Part shown: in pieces, positions 50,101 through 64,000 of the stretch
Numbering within the stretch: the first letter of the stretch is position 1
Layout of the letters: each line of letters opens with the position of its first letter
Source of the DNA: Rhynochetos jubatus
Taxonomy: Eukaryota > Chordata > Aves > Eurypygiformes > Rhynochetidae
Assembly: GCA_027574665.1 (NCBI GenBank)
Contig: CM050654.1
Coordinates: 11,278,142 to 11,342,141, forward strand
Length of the DNA: 64,000 nucleotides
Direction: 5' to 3'
The notes under the pieces: model-generated
The model's database searches: none
Told to the model about the DNA's origin: nothing
Seen by the model: only the letters and a program-made list of their open reading frames with translations
Program-made: the position numbers and the translations under genes

Positions 50101-52419
50101 AAACATTGATGTCAAATGATACATATAAATGATGACTTAAAAAAAAAAGACTTTTAAAGCACATCAAGTAAAGCTCTGTAATAATAAACATACTCTTGCT
50201 GCCTTCAATGGAAAGTTTAATGGCTTTCATTTAAAGAAAGAGGAATTAAAGACACAGTGCAGACCTAAATACCACTCCTATCTACTCAATATGGTGGCAC
50301 AGAGTAATTTTTCATAGGTCTGTGACATGCATAAACAGAAAGTATCCTGGGTACTCACTGCCTGACATGAAAATAAAACTGCCTTTTGCATCTACTAATA
50401 CTGGGAGACCCAAACTGGAGGCGAACGCGATGTCTCTGCACTTGCGATACCCATGCTAAGTTACTCATCCCTCTCCACAAACTCTTAACTCTTTTTACTG
50501 TGCTGATGAGCCGTGTCTTTGCTGACCCTTCTCCACTCCCAGCCCCTGCCCTGTGAGGTATGGAGGCATGGCACGCACGCTGCTATCCAATAATCCGTGC
50601 TTTTGGGGTAAGCAGGACCTTTTGGCACAGCCAGCTTGACCAAGCGTCAGTCCTCCTGCTGCAGCCCCCATGTAGGGTCTCAATCCCAGCTGGGTGGGCT
50701 GGGAGGAAGCAGGGTATGACTGGCAAAGTCTTTTGCTTCCTATAGAAATGGCACACTCTGCCCAGAATACAGCCATGCCACTTGTTTTTCCTTTGCTTCA
50801 CAAAACACGCTACAACTTCAGAACAAGGTATCTACTATCAGTATTAATTGCTGTGCAGGAGAAACACACAGCAGTTACAAAGAGTTCACTGCAGTCCCAA
50901 GTCCTGCGTTAGCCACGGCCTCGCTGTATGGCTGCAGACAGGGCATGGACCAGTCCAGGGGTATAAGGTCCCTGAGAGATCCCCTGCACATGATTTATGA
51001 GCTTAGACTGCTTTAAATAGCTCTTATTTATATCACAGCAGGAAGATGCAAAATCTGCTACGTGTCAGCTCTGTAACTGAGAAGGGTGTGTGGATATATA
51101 ATACATGGATAATAGATAAGGTGCCAGCAGATGGCTCTCAAGATATGAGGCCTATGGCTTTCATAGGACTGAGACAAATTCTTGGTTATTGAGTAATAGC
51201 TGCTTTTGCTGCATGTTGGGAAGAAAATAAGCACTCTAACTGTATTTTGGGAAGGTGAGAGGACAAAGATTGCATGAAACAAGGGCATTTTCTCTCCGTA
51301 CATGCCCTGAAATATCAAAGTTCTTAGCTATTTTTGGTAACTCAAGGCAAAAACGCAACCCTCTTTCAGTAAAGCATGCTTGAAATTTCCCTTTAAATCT
51401 TTAAGTGAGATTTAAGGGCTGTTTAAGACAACTGATAAAAGCTGAGAGAATACTTCTGCAGTACCTCTGTTTCCGTGCAAGAAGAGGTATTACCAGTCCC
51501 AGCAGGGTTATGTAGTTAGTAAGTTAGATTTTCTTAACTAAACAGTTGAGCTATGTCTATTTAGAGTTGATTTTCTCAAACATATGAGCTAACACCCCTA
51601 AGGGAAGGGGGGTCCAGGAGGGAAGCTCACAGTTAGTAATTCTGCAGAGGATTGAAATGAATTTTTAGTGCTGAGTGAAGTAGATAATATTTAATTGCCA
51701 TTTTTGATTTCTTTTAAAATGGGAGAGGGGAGATCTCATTCTCAATCAAGGGAGTGATTTATATTCCAAGCCTAAATTTTGTCAATTGAGCAAAGCTAGA
51801 CAACAAAAGCAAAAGTAATCTAATTCTTCCAGCTATTTAATCACTCCTAAAGAAAGGAGGAGGATTTGTACAACATTACTTCATCCAGACAGCTGGCCGT
51901 GTAGCGCACGAACTAGAAATTCTGCTTGAAAATTTATTCAAATTTTAACTAAATTTGTTTCTGTTAATGCTTTAAATGCATTTTTTTCATAACATGTCCT
52001 AAGGTCTACACCACCCAACCGTGATATATTTTCCTGGTCAGTGACCCCAGTCTATATTTATTATACTCCTGTTTCTTGGTTTCACGGCAGGGACAATTGG
52101 AGTGATTGCTGACTAAATAATTAGCCAAGGGAATGCTTTCTCCGTATGTATCTGTACTCATTAGGGTAGTGAGAAAATGTAACTTACTTTCATAATCTCT
52201 TTCCCTATAGGTACCTGGCACTTTCCAGGAGCAAAGTAGGGAGAAAATGTAATTGCTAAAAGCTCACACACTCATTATTAGACTAATGATACCTTTTTCT
52301 CTCAATCTTGCCTGATAAAGGCAGCTGTAGAAGTGAAGGTGTAGAGCTGCTGCTTCCCATTATAATAGGAAGGAGAAATACAGGCTTGCAGTATTTTTTC
52401 CCTATCAAGAAATAGCGAG

Positions 52420-52506
52420 AGTATATAGAATTACATAATAGATACATATATATTATGTATAATACATAGTAGTATATAATGCAATAATATAGTACTATCA
52501 TATATG
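52420..52506. repeat. AT-rich simple sequence
   Basis: About 85 bp of TATA/ATAC/AATA-type sequence, nearly free of G and C, in the upstream intergenic region. Confidence 0.8.
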
Positions 52507-53844
52507 ACGTGCCAAAACCACGTACACAGCCACAAACAAGATGCGTGTGAAGGCACAGGGCATGTACTGAGATTGTCCAGTGTTAAGAGTCCCCTGAGTG
52601 ACCTGTCTTCCTTCTGTGTCCTCCAGAGGGACATGACTTCCTACTTTCAGGTCCTGCTCTTAAGCTGCTGTGTGTGCACACATCTTTCCTCTTGTTCCCT
52701 CCTTACTCCAGTCCTACCACAGGCTACAGAGGGAATTTAAAGAAAGAAGTTGGGTTAGTTTTGCAAGTACGTTAGGTGTCCCACCTGTTTTGCATGAAGT
52801 ACTTCTTGTATTTCAGCTTATTTAAAAAAAGGATGAACTTTAGGGGACAAGTGGGGCTGAGCTGAGCAAGGATCAAATTGCTTTATTTTGTTTTCTGCAC
52901 TTGAGCTTTTTACAGAAGACTAATGTCCCTCAACCCATGATACTCTTCAAAACCTTGCATGAACCTCTGCTCTCAGGTTTAAGAAAGAACAGTTGAACTT
53001 AAACTACATCACTGTAAATTACATCCCTGAACTGCAGCCTTTAACATATTAATAGGGTGACCATAAGCTTTGGGAGTCATGTAAAAAAACCCTTCCATTC
53101 TTTCACGAGATCAGAACTTCTCCGTTTTTTTTCAAAAATGCCTCCCATATGAGGAGGTAGAGACTGGTATTAGCATTGGTAGAACATTGGTAGACATACT
53201 GATCCCTCTGAAATCAATGCGAGTTAGTTATTTTAGTTAGCCAGGATTTTTTTTCCATCAGCTTTCATGACTAATACAGTTACTCCTTGATTTACATACT
53301 AGTATCTCCCTATGAACTTTGGAGAATCTTGTTCTCATTTCTTTTTATTACAGCACTAGAAACTATTAAAGAAAAGCTCACCTTGAAGTGTAGAAGACAA
53401 GGTCTTCTGCAAATACGGGCTATCTAATGAATTCATGGCTTCCCCTACAGAACTGTTCTGGTAGTGGTGAGGGATGATGGGAATTCTTGAACAGAAGTTT
53501 GATAAAAACGACACGCAGAGTTTCACTTATTATCCTTCACATTTTATGGATCCGTGCTCTGATTCAATCTCCCATTCTGAACATCTGGTGTGCCTTAAAA
53601 AGAAGATTCTTCCGCATGGAGTCTAGTTCCTGATTTCCTTAGCTATTATTTATTGCATCGTTTGGGCTTTAGAAGGGATTGCCGAACCAGTGTGGATAAT
53701 CTAAAAAATAAACTTAATCGAAAACTAATGCAAACTGTACAGCATAGGAGATTTAGACAAGCCTACTTAGCAGGCAAGTAAAACCCATTTCACTTATCTT
53801 GGTACTTCCCAAATTCAGCTCTGAACAGATATGGGACCACAAGG

Positions 53845-53857
53845 AAAAAAAAAAAAA
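53845..53857. repeat. Poly-A run (13 A)
   Basis: Homopolymer in the upstream intergenic region, with no associated element recognised. Confidence 0.85.
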
Positions 53858-56800
53858 GAGTACTTTCTGAGTGACCAGAAGGCAGAAATTCTGCCCACAA
53901 GGCTACTTGAATTGTCCAAGCAATGTTTAGGGATCAGAGTGGTTTGAACTCCCCGACAGTGTTTAGTGCCTGTCCTTTTCACTACGCTGACTCTCTCGAA
54001 ATCAACACATCCCAGTAACTCACGGCACCGAGGTTCCACGAGGGAAATGTAAACAGTAGGAAAAGCTCATCGTGTGAGCGCATGGACCGTGTCTCAGTTG
54101 CAGGGAGGCATCGGGAAGTTTCAGCCCTTGTTTTGAGAACAGTGTCTATTACCCACACTTAAGCCAAAGCATCTTTTTTAATTTAAATGATGGCTGCTTT
54201 AATAGCTTACTGCCTGAAATGTTCTTTGATACTGAGGCATAACGCTTTCCAACTGTGCACAATCAAATATAAGGGACCCGATAATGCTGCGTGCTGGCAC
54301 AAACCGTATTTGGGAGAAAGAAAGGTGATTAGCACCTTCTAAGCTCTATCCAAACAGAAAGCTAAAACAATCTGGATTGGATATGAACATTGCATACAAA
54401 ATTCTTTAGCATCACGTGTCTTCAGAGTCGAGGTTAGTGCCAGTAGCTTCAGAAAATGAAGCAAAATAATCACAGATTCAGGGATTTCAGGAGTGCAAAC
54501 GAGAGAACTATGGGTAACAGCAGTACTGCTCTTACACCGCCCGTTAAATGCCGTGTCATAACATCAATCCTCAGGAGCTCATGAACCCGGATGGAGTACT
54601 TTTTCTGTAGTAGTGCAGTAATGGACCCTGACTCTAAGCAGGGACAGGTGACCCTTGTACAGGGTGTTGTACAGCAGACCTGGAAGTGCTGGGGATTTTC
54701 CACACCTCAAGAGGCAAGTTTTGTTTAGAACTAATCACTCTTTTTTCCCAAAGAGTAAGAAAATTGCCCTTTTTGGTCAATAATACTTATTTCAAGTAAA
54801 TACTATTTGAATATAATAAAATACTTGTTTCTTTGTTCTTAGGCTTAACCACTGTGAAGAGTTTGCATTGCCGTAACAGTGTATTGTTCTCTAATAGCAA
54901 TGAGGAAGATCCAGTCCAAACCCTCTTCCCATACTCATCTGTTCTACATATACCCACAACTTTTGCACGCATCAAAGAATGTAAAATGGCCCAGAAGATG
55001 TGGGGTGTGAGGTCTGGATTGCCTGGTCAGATCCTCTTCACTACTGTTATAAGTACATTTGGGTTATTTGAACCCAAAATGACCAATTAACCCAATAACC
55101 CAAATTAACTGTTATCGTGTTAGACTTTGAAGAGCACTTTTAACCGACTTGGCATCTTGAAATATAGAGAGATCACTTTTCTAAAAGCAACAGTACGTCT
55201 GCACCACTACATTTCTATATGGTACCTAAAGGCAATAAAAGTGCCTTGTTGCAGAAGTTCGTTCTGTGCTAGGAAGCAGCCCCAGGACAGATGTACAAGA
55301 CAGTGTCTCCCTGCCTCGTCAGTGAAGCTGCGCAGGGCAGACCTGAGCTGCCCACCGTCGCTCACCTGAGTCACATCCGCTGGCTACAGCTGACCCAAAG
55401 AGGTGGGAAGCCACGGCTCTAAACCCAGGAATGCTTTCCATGGGTTCAAATGTACTTTCTGACTTCCCACCATTGGCCTGTCCCTCCCTTGTGCCAGGCG
55501 GTTCTGCAGCAAGCGTGGCCTGGAGGCCACGAGGGCTGGTGGAGTGGTCTGGCTGGGTTCCCAGCTTGGATCCGCAGCGACCAAGGGCTGCGTGAGCCTG
55601 TGGAGGAGTGACAGAGCCAAGACTACTTATCTGAACAACCCCTACCTGCGAGAGATGGTGCTCCAGAGGCAGACACTCTATTGCATTCTGTAAACAATAT
55701 GTTTATTAAAGACCAAACAGCTTAGAAGTAAAATTTCTGGAAAATGTACAAAATTAAAGCAAAATTACAGCACTGTTGTAGATAGTGACAAAGCATGAAG
55801 ATACATCAGCATTAAGTAAATAGCTAGCTTGGGGTTTTCAGTTGCAATTACCACATACTCTCTCTGTTTGTAATACCTAGGAGACCTATCGCACATTACA
55901 GAATTTTGTTAATTATGAAGTGAGTGAAGAAAGAGAAAAAAAGACTGTGATCAAAATCTATACTGTCTATTGATTTAGAGAATTGTATTTTAGGTTTAAT
56001 AATTTATCGTTCCTCTTAACAGGCTACGCTGTATTTTATAAAAAGTAATAAAACCTTAGGAATACAGAGGATATCACTCTCTCACTGATCTATGCTGAGA
56101 AATGGCAAAGAGTGGTTTGTCTTCCCCTCGCTCTGTTTATAAAACGTGCAGTCTGGCAAAGAGTAGATTAGCAAGATTACAGACTTTCCTTTGTTGTTAT
56201 TTATCATGCAACAGTGGACAAAATAGTAACTGGTGTTTGATGTTAAGAAAACCTTCCCAGGTAATACCCTCAGGAAGTAATCACAGGAGCACTCAAAACA
56301 ATGACAATCATTGTCCCATCAGTTTGAACAGCAGAAGTTGCTTGGGTTGTTGAATGATAATGAGATCATCTCTCTAGTGCTAGAAAAGCAAAGTCACTCA
56401 AATCAGGCCTTCCACAAGTACTAGAACACTGCAAGCTATTAATGAAATCACCGTTGGTTCGGTCTAAACTGGAGGAATAACCACAAGAAAACTAGTCGTG
56501 AGGAATTACTTAACCTTGTTACAACACACATAACCTCTGTCACCAATTCTTTCCTTCCAGGTGACTCACTACATGCAATTGGCTTGGGAAGCACTAGAGG
56601 AACAGTTTGTAGCTGCAGAATGAAACTTTAGGAGAAGAGTCCAAAGCATCTGAAGAAGTATCATCCCAGGATGGTTGATGCAATTCTGGAGGCAGCTTGT
56701 ATTTCGGAGAACCCCTACAGCCTGCAGTTTGGGTTACATCTGCTGTTGATTGCTATGGTATATGCATAGCAACTTTTCTCTTACTCATCAGAAAATTAAC

Positions 56801-57246
56801 TTACTGAATTTTAAAAATTTGAACAGGTCTCCAAACAAAAGCATCACAAGCAGGAAAAAAAATACGCACGTGGCAATGACCTACTACGAGCCACCGACAT
56901 AGGGCATGGCATCTAATCCACTAATCCCCAACATCTGGAGAAAAGTCATTACTTGTAGACAAACACAGATCTTCCTAAGCCCCGGTGTCCTTTCTTAGCT
57001 ACACTCACTTTTCATGTACGATGTTTTCAGGGATGGGATGCAATAGCAGAACAGAGGTAGCTTTTCTGACCAGGCACACTGCAAATCTTCAAAAGTATAA
57101 TGCGTAGCTTTTTTTTTCCCCCCTTCCCAATTAATTAGATTTTTTTAAAAACTCAATATTTGTTTATTGGTGGAAATTCTACTCAGGATCATCTTTTTCG
57201 TTTTCTGTTCACTTTTTGCTATTCTCAAACCATCTCCCTTTCGGGG

Positions 57247-57260
57247 AAAAAAAAAAAAAA
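57247..57260. repeat. Poly-A run (14 A)
   Basis: Homopolymer followed by CAAACCCAACCC. No associated element recognised. Confidence 0.85.
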
Positions 57261-58644
57261 CAAACCCAACCCAAAAGTAAAATGTCAAATGCTTAAGTAA
57301 GGTGACTTCTATTTATTTCATCTAGACTAAATAAAAGAATTACCCATTTCATATACAGTAGGCAGTCCAGGACACAGACAGAAACTAAATGGCTCCCCAC
57401 TGATCCCTTTATATCTGGCCATACATCATCTTACTGTCGTGCAGAGGATAATGAAAAGTAACAAAGGCACTCCCACATTGCCGGATCACTTGTCTTCTGC
57501 TTGAAAGGCACCTTAATGATATAACTGTCCACAATTTTTCATATCTAAGCAGACCAACAGATTACAGAGCTTGCAAATAGCTAAGTGGATCTTAAAAGAG
57601 CAGAATGTTCCTGGTTTTATACCTGAGTAACGTTTTCTATTACACTGCCAAACTAATGAAACCCAAACCAGCAAAAAAGGCTGGGTAGCAAAGCAAGGTG
57701 TATCTGCCAGCTCTAGATGGACCACTGAATTGCCATTCATCTGCTCACAAAGTTTGGTTCCAATTACACCTCTGAATTGCTCATTCCTTGAGGACATATG
57801 GTGTAAGTTGCTTTCTGAAAGGTAGCCACATCTTCCACCAAGTTATGCAGATACAACAGCTGTTGTATACGTGGTCACCCAAAAGTGAGAAGAGGCATTC
57901 TGTTCCTCCCCCATCTTGGCACATACGCTCCCTACTTTGCATCTACTGTGCAAGCAGAGTTTGACTTTTTGTTGCTGTTGGGTTTTGTGGTGGTGTGGGT
58001 TTTTTTCTTCCTTCCCTGCTGGCTCCATTTCCTTAGACATAAACCCATGCCTGCAAATTACAGATGCTGTGTTGCTAAGTTCTGGCTTTATACCTAGAAG
58101 GCCCTTCAGAAAACCTGGCTGCGGTTATGCCGAGTGCTGCACGACTGTTTTGGTGGCAGCTGTTTTCCCTGAGTCAGCTGGAAAACAGCTGTTAGTTGGC
58201 TACCTTCTCCTTGGTCAGAGGGTGCTCACTAGAGCTAATTTTTGGCTTTGCGATACAGGTTCATTTGCAGGAGATTGTTGGCCAGATACTGCTTTTCCCG
58301 TATGCTGGACAGCCACCTCTGCAAGCAGCTGTCATACCATTTGGAGGGTGTTGCAACGTTCCTGCTTTTGAGAGTTCGATTAATCAATATAATGTGAATT
58401 TTGTTCAAAACTGTATGGGTCCAACCTAAAACTCACAGATATCAACAGGAATGTCTCTACACACTTCATTGCACTTTGAGTAAGATTGTGCTAAATACAG
58501 CATCTCTATTTTCCCAGCAGATGACTGCTGGAAACAAAATTCATCTGTGTGCAGAGAGATCAGAGAAAATCTATACCCAGCTCAAGCGATACATAAACTT
58601 GGTCTGAGTTAGCTATGTGGTTTGATTCATCTGTCATTTAGAGT

Positions 58645-58705
58645 GGCTTGGTATCAGTGTAACTCCCCCGATCTTAGTCAAACGACTCTGGATTTACCCT
58701 GAAGA
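58645..58705. repeat. Possible degraded ancient repeat (GTGTAACTCC...TTTACC type)
   Basis: GGTATCAGTGTAACTCC followed about 30 bp later by CTGGATTTACCCTGA is reminiscent of an old amniote repeat with GTGTAACTCC-(N)-GATTTACAC halves. The match is weak. Confidence 0.25.
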
Positions 58706-61459
58706 AAGGGAACAGCACAAAGGCCAACATCTTGAAATAGCATAACATGGGCTCTTGGATGGATCCTTAAATATGAGACACAGTATCCATGTTTACTAAT
58801 AAAGGACATTTTCCAAGAAAAATAAGGATGCTATTTACCTTTTCTGGATTACTGTGAAGAAGGGGTGACTTGGGTCTTTGCCCTAAAATAGTGAATGGCA
58901 AAAAAAATAATTTGTCAATACTTTTTAAAAGTGCGGTTTTACCAGGATTTTTTCCTATGACAGATGAAGAGGTACCTTTGCTCACACTAGCTGAAGGCCT
59001 GTTTAATAACTCTGCATGAATTGGCATAATATACATTGGCAGTATATTTATCTGATTTGATTTTATTTGATGGGAAAAAGGGAAATAAAAGTAGTTATCA
59101 CATAAAACCAAGCACACATCTAAATGATGAGATTTGTCCCAGCCCTTACTGTGATCATTTGGTTCTACATTCTTTCTCCCCCCACTTTCATGTTTCTGTG
59201 TCTACATCCTTTCTAGATTTTATCTGACTCTGAGACAAAGCTCTGTCTCTGGATCACAGATAGCACACCTGGGTTACTGCAGTTTAAATAATGACTATTA
59301 GTAGGATAATTGTTGCAGGAAGAGAAAACTGTGAAATGTTCTAGCTGTATAGTAAATGGCATAGTGTGCTACACCCAACATAAATAAATATGCCTAGAAA
59401 TGTACAAAACCCCATGGACCTCTTCAGTTTTCCCCAATTTCTTGACATTATGGATTTTTTCAAAATCTTCATCACCCTGTACCACAAGAGGTACACAAAG
59501 ATATAATCATACAATAAGCTGTCTAAATATTTATAGTACCAGGGGATGAGAAGACATTTTAAACACTTAATTGCAGTAAGAGGCTGAATACCGAAGCCAA
59601 CACATGTACTGTTCCTTCTCCCCCTTTGATAAGGAGAGGGACAAATATTAAAATAACGTAGGGCAAGAACAACATGTACCAGAGCTGGATCGACCCCTTC
59701 CCCGGGGCACTGACGACCAGCTGCTCTTGATGAAAGGTGTTAAACAGGAAAGTATTTTCAAGAAGTTTTACATGGCCTTATGGCCAGGTCTGCCCCTTTC
59801 CTGGGCTCAGCCTTCATACCTCAGAAAAGGGCTGGTGACCTGCTGTCCTTGCAGCCCGCCTGACTTGCATCCATCCTCTCCCCTGCTGTGACCCTTTAAA
59901 GCACTGCTGCTGGTAAGGATGTGGGGGCAGAAAGAAGGGGGTTTTCTTAACAGAAAAAGATTTTTTCAATGACAGATACCCACGTGTTACAGAGCAGCAC
60001 ATGCTCAGCTCCTGCCTACTTTCAGATTGATCTCTACTTTGACACGTTCTGGGTTATTTTTCTCTACATTATCACCAAGGATCAACTCTCCTAAACAGGG
60101 ATTTATTTTAGGGGAAAACCAGAAGCTGGAGTCTTTGCAAAAAGCAGCAAAACTCCTTTTGAATGAAATTGCCACTGTGACCACAATCTGATACGACACA
60201 AACACTGAACTACAACCACTCCTGTAAAGGTTACGGGATTTGTCTCGTCTTTGATGAACCTTAGGCTGCCATTTCATATTCTAATAGAAATTAAAGAGCT
60301 AATTACATACAGTTTAGACTACATGAGGGAAACAGGCTCAGCTTCCAGCTGAGCTGGGAAAATTTTAATTGTTTAGTTAGAAGAGCAATCTATTCTGAGA
60401 CATGCAGAAGCAGCTTCTTATTCTAGGTTAAAAGTCATTAGAGCAAGTTATGATCTTACAACTATTAGTTTCCTAATTTAGATCGAGGAATAACAACTGT
60501 ACAGAAAAGGCAGTGACTGTGCAGATTAGATCATTAGACCCACCGTCAGCAGAACTAATGTCCATTAACCTAAGTGGCAGCATTAACACCTCCCTTCCTG
60601 GCATGGACCCACCGCCCCCTCTGTAATCTGCGTTTCTGGAAGAACACCTGGCTACAGCAAAGTGAGCCAATTCCAAGAAAAAATTAAGCAGGAAAACAGC
60701 AACCGGATTTGTTTGGCTATGGGCTTTTCCACAGTAACCTGGATTACGCTGGTGGCCAGTGCGAAGGGAGTGTGTCCCCTCCTTCCCCCACAGACCACTT
60801 AGGACACTAAGGATCCCAAAGCCGTTTCATTGGGCAATAACCGTGTGAAACTGCAGGCCAGAATGAAGGAAAGAACTGGTTCACTGGGCAGCATCACTGT
60901 CAGCTGAGTAACCACCTCTCTGCCTCTCCTGCCTCGTCAGGCCACCCGAAAACCTGACAGACACCTTCCAGCAGAGACAGGCTGCTGCACTGCCACCTCC
61001 ACCTGAGGCTTGTCGCAATGGTCCCAGGAACCATATGACATCAATGCGCCAAAACAAATGAAGCAGAGAAAATTCAAAGGCATTTTATTCTTACCGTGAT
61101 GAAAAGATGTCTCCGTGTTTCAGCAGTAAATGCGAACACGTGGATTTTAGGGAACTTTTAATATTGGTTACTTCTTAGCTATTGTCTTTTCTCACCCCTC
61201 CATTCCTCCTCCCTCTCTGCGTACCATCCGCAGTTAGCAAGGGATATTATTTAAAACTGCTAATGTGTAGGATTTAAATAGCATCTTTGTGTTGACAGAT
61301 TCTGTGTTACTGTGCAGAAGGGAGAGGTAACAAAAAACAACAATAAAATGGAAACTTGCAACAACAGTGAGATTTAACGAGAGAGCATTCACATAGAGCT
61401 GCTGAGGGCAAATTAAACGAACCAGGATGGTTTACCATCTGCTTTGGGCAGTCTAACTT

Positions 61460-61500
61460 GGCAAGGATCTAAGACCAGAAGGGACTGGTGTATCTTTGCT
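61460..61500. repeat. Possible ancient CR1-like tail (GACCAGAAGGGAC motif)
   Basis: ATCTAAGACCAGAAGGGACT is similar to the end of old CR1-related elements of reptiles and birds (AAGGCCAGAAGGGACCATT). Only about 30 bp are recognisable. Confidence 0.3.
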
Positions 61501-64000
61501 GTCTAGGTCACCACACCATGCTGCCTAGAACGGGCTCTAGCCCTGGACAGAAACGGAATTGTCTCCTTCAACTTTCCCTCATGCCAAAGTAGCACAAAGC
61601 AAATACCTTTTGCATAACCCTTGACAAGCTATCTGCCATATTAACCTCGTGATTTGCTCGGTTGAGTCTCCAGATTTATCTGTTCTATTTTAATTGTGGC
61701 CATGATTCAGTCATCACATCCATTTTTGGTGGTATCAGTAAAACTGCACCGCATTTATTCAGTAATATACTCGCTTTATTAAAAAGATAAGGAAGCAAAT
61801 ATAAAATGAAAGCTATTAATAAACATAGGACTGACTTAGGACATCAAACCACCATGTGAGTACTCATAATTTAAAAGAAACTAATCATGTCAGTCACTGA
61901 ATTAGTACCTCTAAGGATCTGAGGTCCATTTTCTAGGGACTACACAAATCCATTATAAAACAGAAACAAAGAGCTGCTGCTTTCAGGCAAAAAATATTGG
62001 GTAACTGTTTCAACACCAACCATTAGTTAGATTGTCTGATATGTTGGTGGAAAGTGCTTGATAATATAGGTCCCAGAACAGCATAAACCATATAAACGAG
62101 AATAAAACAGGCTGCCCCCCTCAACCCTTTCACAGTACTGACTGAATTGTCACCAAGCTTCACTTCTAGGGTGAAGATCTTGGTAGTGGGAAGCAAGGAC
62201 GTGTGCAGGTCTAGAGCACGGTGCTTTTGTCATTCTGCAAGAAACTGCTAGAGCACAGGAAGGTAAAATATTGTGTCCCCTCTCCACCCGAATGACCTGG
62301 GAACAAACTGTACGTTAGCTATGAGTGGACTAGTGGTCCCTGCTCAGGCAGAGCAGTGCTGTCTACAGTCTCCCAGCTGAGGTGGTGGGATAGTGAATCC
62401 AGAGGTTTCTTTTTTCCCTGAGCTTAGGTGCACAGAAAAGATTTTGCCTAGAGATTTCCATTTCTCATCCATCACTAACAGGATACAGACATGCAAGGCT
62501 TTGGCGTGACATTATGTGACCTCTGAAGACATGCAGGTTAGACTATAAACACAGCACCATCAGCAAGCTCTCTATGGAGAGAAACTGCTAGAGTACATAA
62601 TGATACTGCTTAGCATGAACTCATATAGCCCACTGACAGACACCTTGCAGGGCAACAAAAATATTGTCTTTACTATTCTCAAAGTTTCCCTAGCACAAGC
62701 GTCACAACCCACTGTATTCCTGCTTCTCTCTTAAAGAGCAGAAAGGCTGCTGTTCCAGGTGAGCAGAACTTTTGTTTTGTGCCAGAGAAAGAAAATTATT
62801 GTAAAGGTGCAGTTACCTTCTCTCAGTCCTTGTCACCACAGAGTTAATGCACTGCTATGGAAGGGAATTATTGCTAACTGGAGTATTTTATTTTTGGCCT
62901 CGTCTAGGTTTTGGCACAGTTAAGTGAACATGTGCAGTCTCTCAGTTCACCTGGGCCTGATGAGACTTACAGCAAGGAGATCCTGCCCTGTTGCTCCCAA
63001 GCCGGGCAGTTACTCCCTGTGGGGAGCAGTCTCCCTGTCCCAGCACTGGCACGGGCACCTCTTTCAGCTGTTCGAACACAGTGAAAGCAGCTGATGTCTA
63101 GAAGAGCCTGGCTTTGCAAAGCTCTGCTATTCAGCAATCAGGAATAGCATGAAGCGGGGAGCCTGTCCACGTCAGTAAGTTGCGTTGCTTACGCTTCCCG
63201 CGAGGCAGGAGAGCGCAGCTCCTCCCTCGCCTGCAACGGTCTCTGCTCTCATCGTCAGTCACCAGCAGCATTAAGGAAGAAAGCATGAGTTTGGATATGT
63301 TCATCAGACCTGGATGCTTCACATGGGGTCATTTCACTGAAACCTTAACTAGATGCACATTTTCTAAGGGACATCTGTGCGGCGTCTCAGATCACACAGG
63401 TACTGAGGTGAGAGGTGACTCCACTCAGGAAAGTGAATCCTCATTGAACTCCAGGGTGTTTGAATGTGAGCTCTTGATTTTGCTCTTTGTAGATAGAGAA
63501 CAGCCCCTGCACTCAGCTTTACAAACCTCCAGCCATAAGCCAGTATGTCACATTGCCTAAAATCACACGGCTGATCAAACCCCAAGATATTAATAAGCAA
63601 AGAATTGCCCCCTTGCTGCCTTTGGAGCTTGTAGAGAACATTTAAGTTATTTTGCAAACTTTTCTTCATATTCAAAAAGTCCAGAATAATACTGTCCTTA
63701 AATAAAAACAGCTTTTAACATAACCCTGGGATTCTTGAGCTCTGACTAGAAAAAAACATCCAAGTATTGGAAGTGTCTGAAGAAAAGAAAATAGGAGCAG
63801 TTGGAGCCAGCAATACCAGCATTTTAAATGAGCATGTGAATTCCTCCAACATGTAGGGATAGTCAAAGAGAAGAGAAGTTGAGGATCGTGCTCTGGGCAG
63901 ACAAGGGCATTACTGCGAAGTGAGATGAACAAAGAATTTGGCAGAATTCAATTCACATGCTGCCTCACCCGAAGCAGGTAAAACCTGCCCTTTTCTTAGA

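Larger units (their letters stand above)
43146..64000. other. Upstream intergenic region, no gene recognised
   Basis: About 20.9 kb upstream of TMEFF2. I examined the translated ORFs on both strands. None exceeds about 155 codons, none has a recognisable domain, and the longest (43,720-44,187 plus) is a pyrimidine-tract artefact. No CpG island, tRNA or processed pseudogene is seen. Repeats are sparse: homopolymers, an AT-rich tract at 52,420, and doubtful old repeat pieces at 58,645 and 61,460. AT-rich, repeat-free stretches such as 60,285-60,490 and 61,720-61,900 could be distal regulatory sequence. Unspliced or spliced lncRNAs cannot be excluded from sequence alone. Confidence 0.7.

Noticed and set aside
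1-64000. CRISPR arrays, bacterial operons, tRNA or rRNA genes, complete endogenous retroviruses
   Set aside because: None seen. No regularly spaced repeats, no LTR pairs, no retroviral gene motifs and no cloverleaf sequences were recognised in this vertebrate DNA.

Overview
The window looks like avian nuclear DNA. It is AT-leaning and almost free of long ORFs. It carries a diverged chicken-repeat-1 (CR1) LINE with the typical 8-bp 3' repeats, and old MIR-like SINE debris of the kind seen in birds and reptiles. One large CpG island is present. I cannot name the species.

The only protein-coding gene I can support is the 5' part of TMEFF2 (tomoregulin-2, a transmembrane protein with EGF-like and two follistatin-like domains), on the minus strand. 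Four coding exons splice cleanly with GT/AG boundaries and matching phases: exon 1 at 41,173-41,350, exon 2 at 39,672-39,781, exon 3 at 33,482-33,611, and a 27-nt microexon 4 at 30,780-30,806. Together they encode the first 148 residues plus one base: signal peptide, short N-terminal segment, the complete first follistatin/Kazal module and an acidic Ser-Gly linker. I did not find the second follistatin module, EGF domain, membrane span or tail. They should lie beyond base 1, so intron 4 is at least 30.8 kb long in this genome.

Layout by region. 1-30,779 is the 5' (donor-proximal) part of intron 4. It holds the CR1 copy (19,212-19,676), a CR1 tail (28,021-28,088), two MIR-like fragments, a few other old repeats, an unexplained GC-rich block, and AT-rich stretches that could be conserved enhancers. 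30,807-33,481 is intron 3, 33,612-39,671 is intron 2 and 39,782-41,172 is intron 1. 40,700-43,145 is a promoter CpG island spanning exon 1, the 5'UTR, and an NF-Y/GC-box/E-box cluster about 350-390 bp upstream of the ATG. From 43,145 to 64,000 there is upstream intergenic DNA with no gene I can recognise. This fits the gene-poor region next to the 5' end of TMEFF2 in other amniotes.

The points most worth following up concern control of TMEFF2. One is a frame-preserving microexon that carries two Ser-Gly dipeptides in an acidic linker. Another is a set of upstream ORFs before the main ATG, one ending 11 nt short of it. There are also several candidate non-coding regulatory elements in the introns. 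I see no novel multi-gene system in this window.
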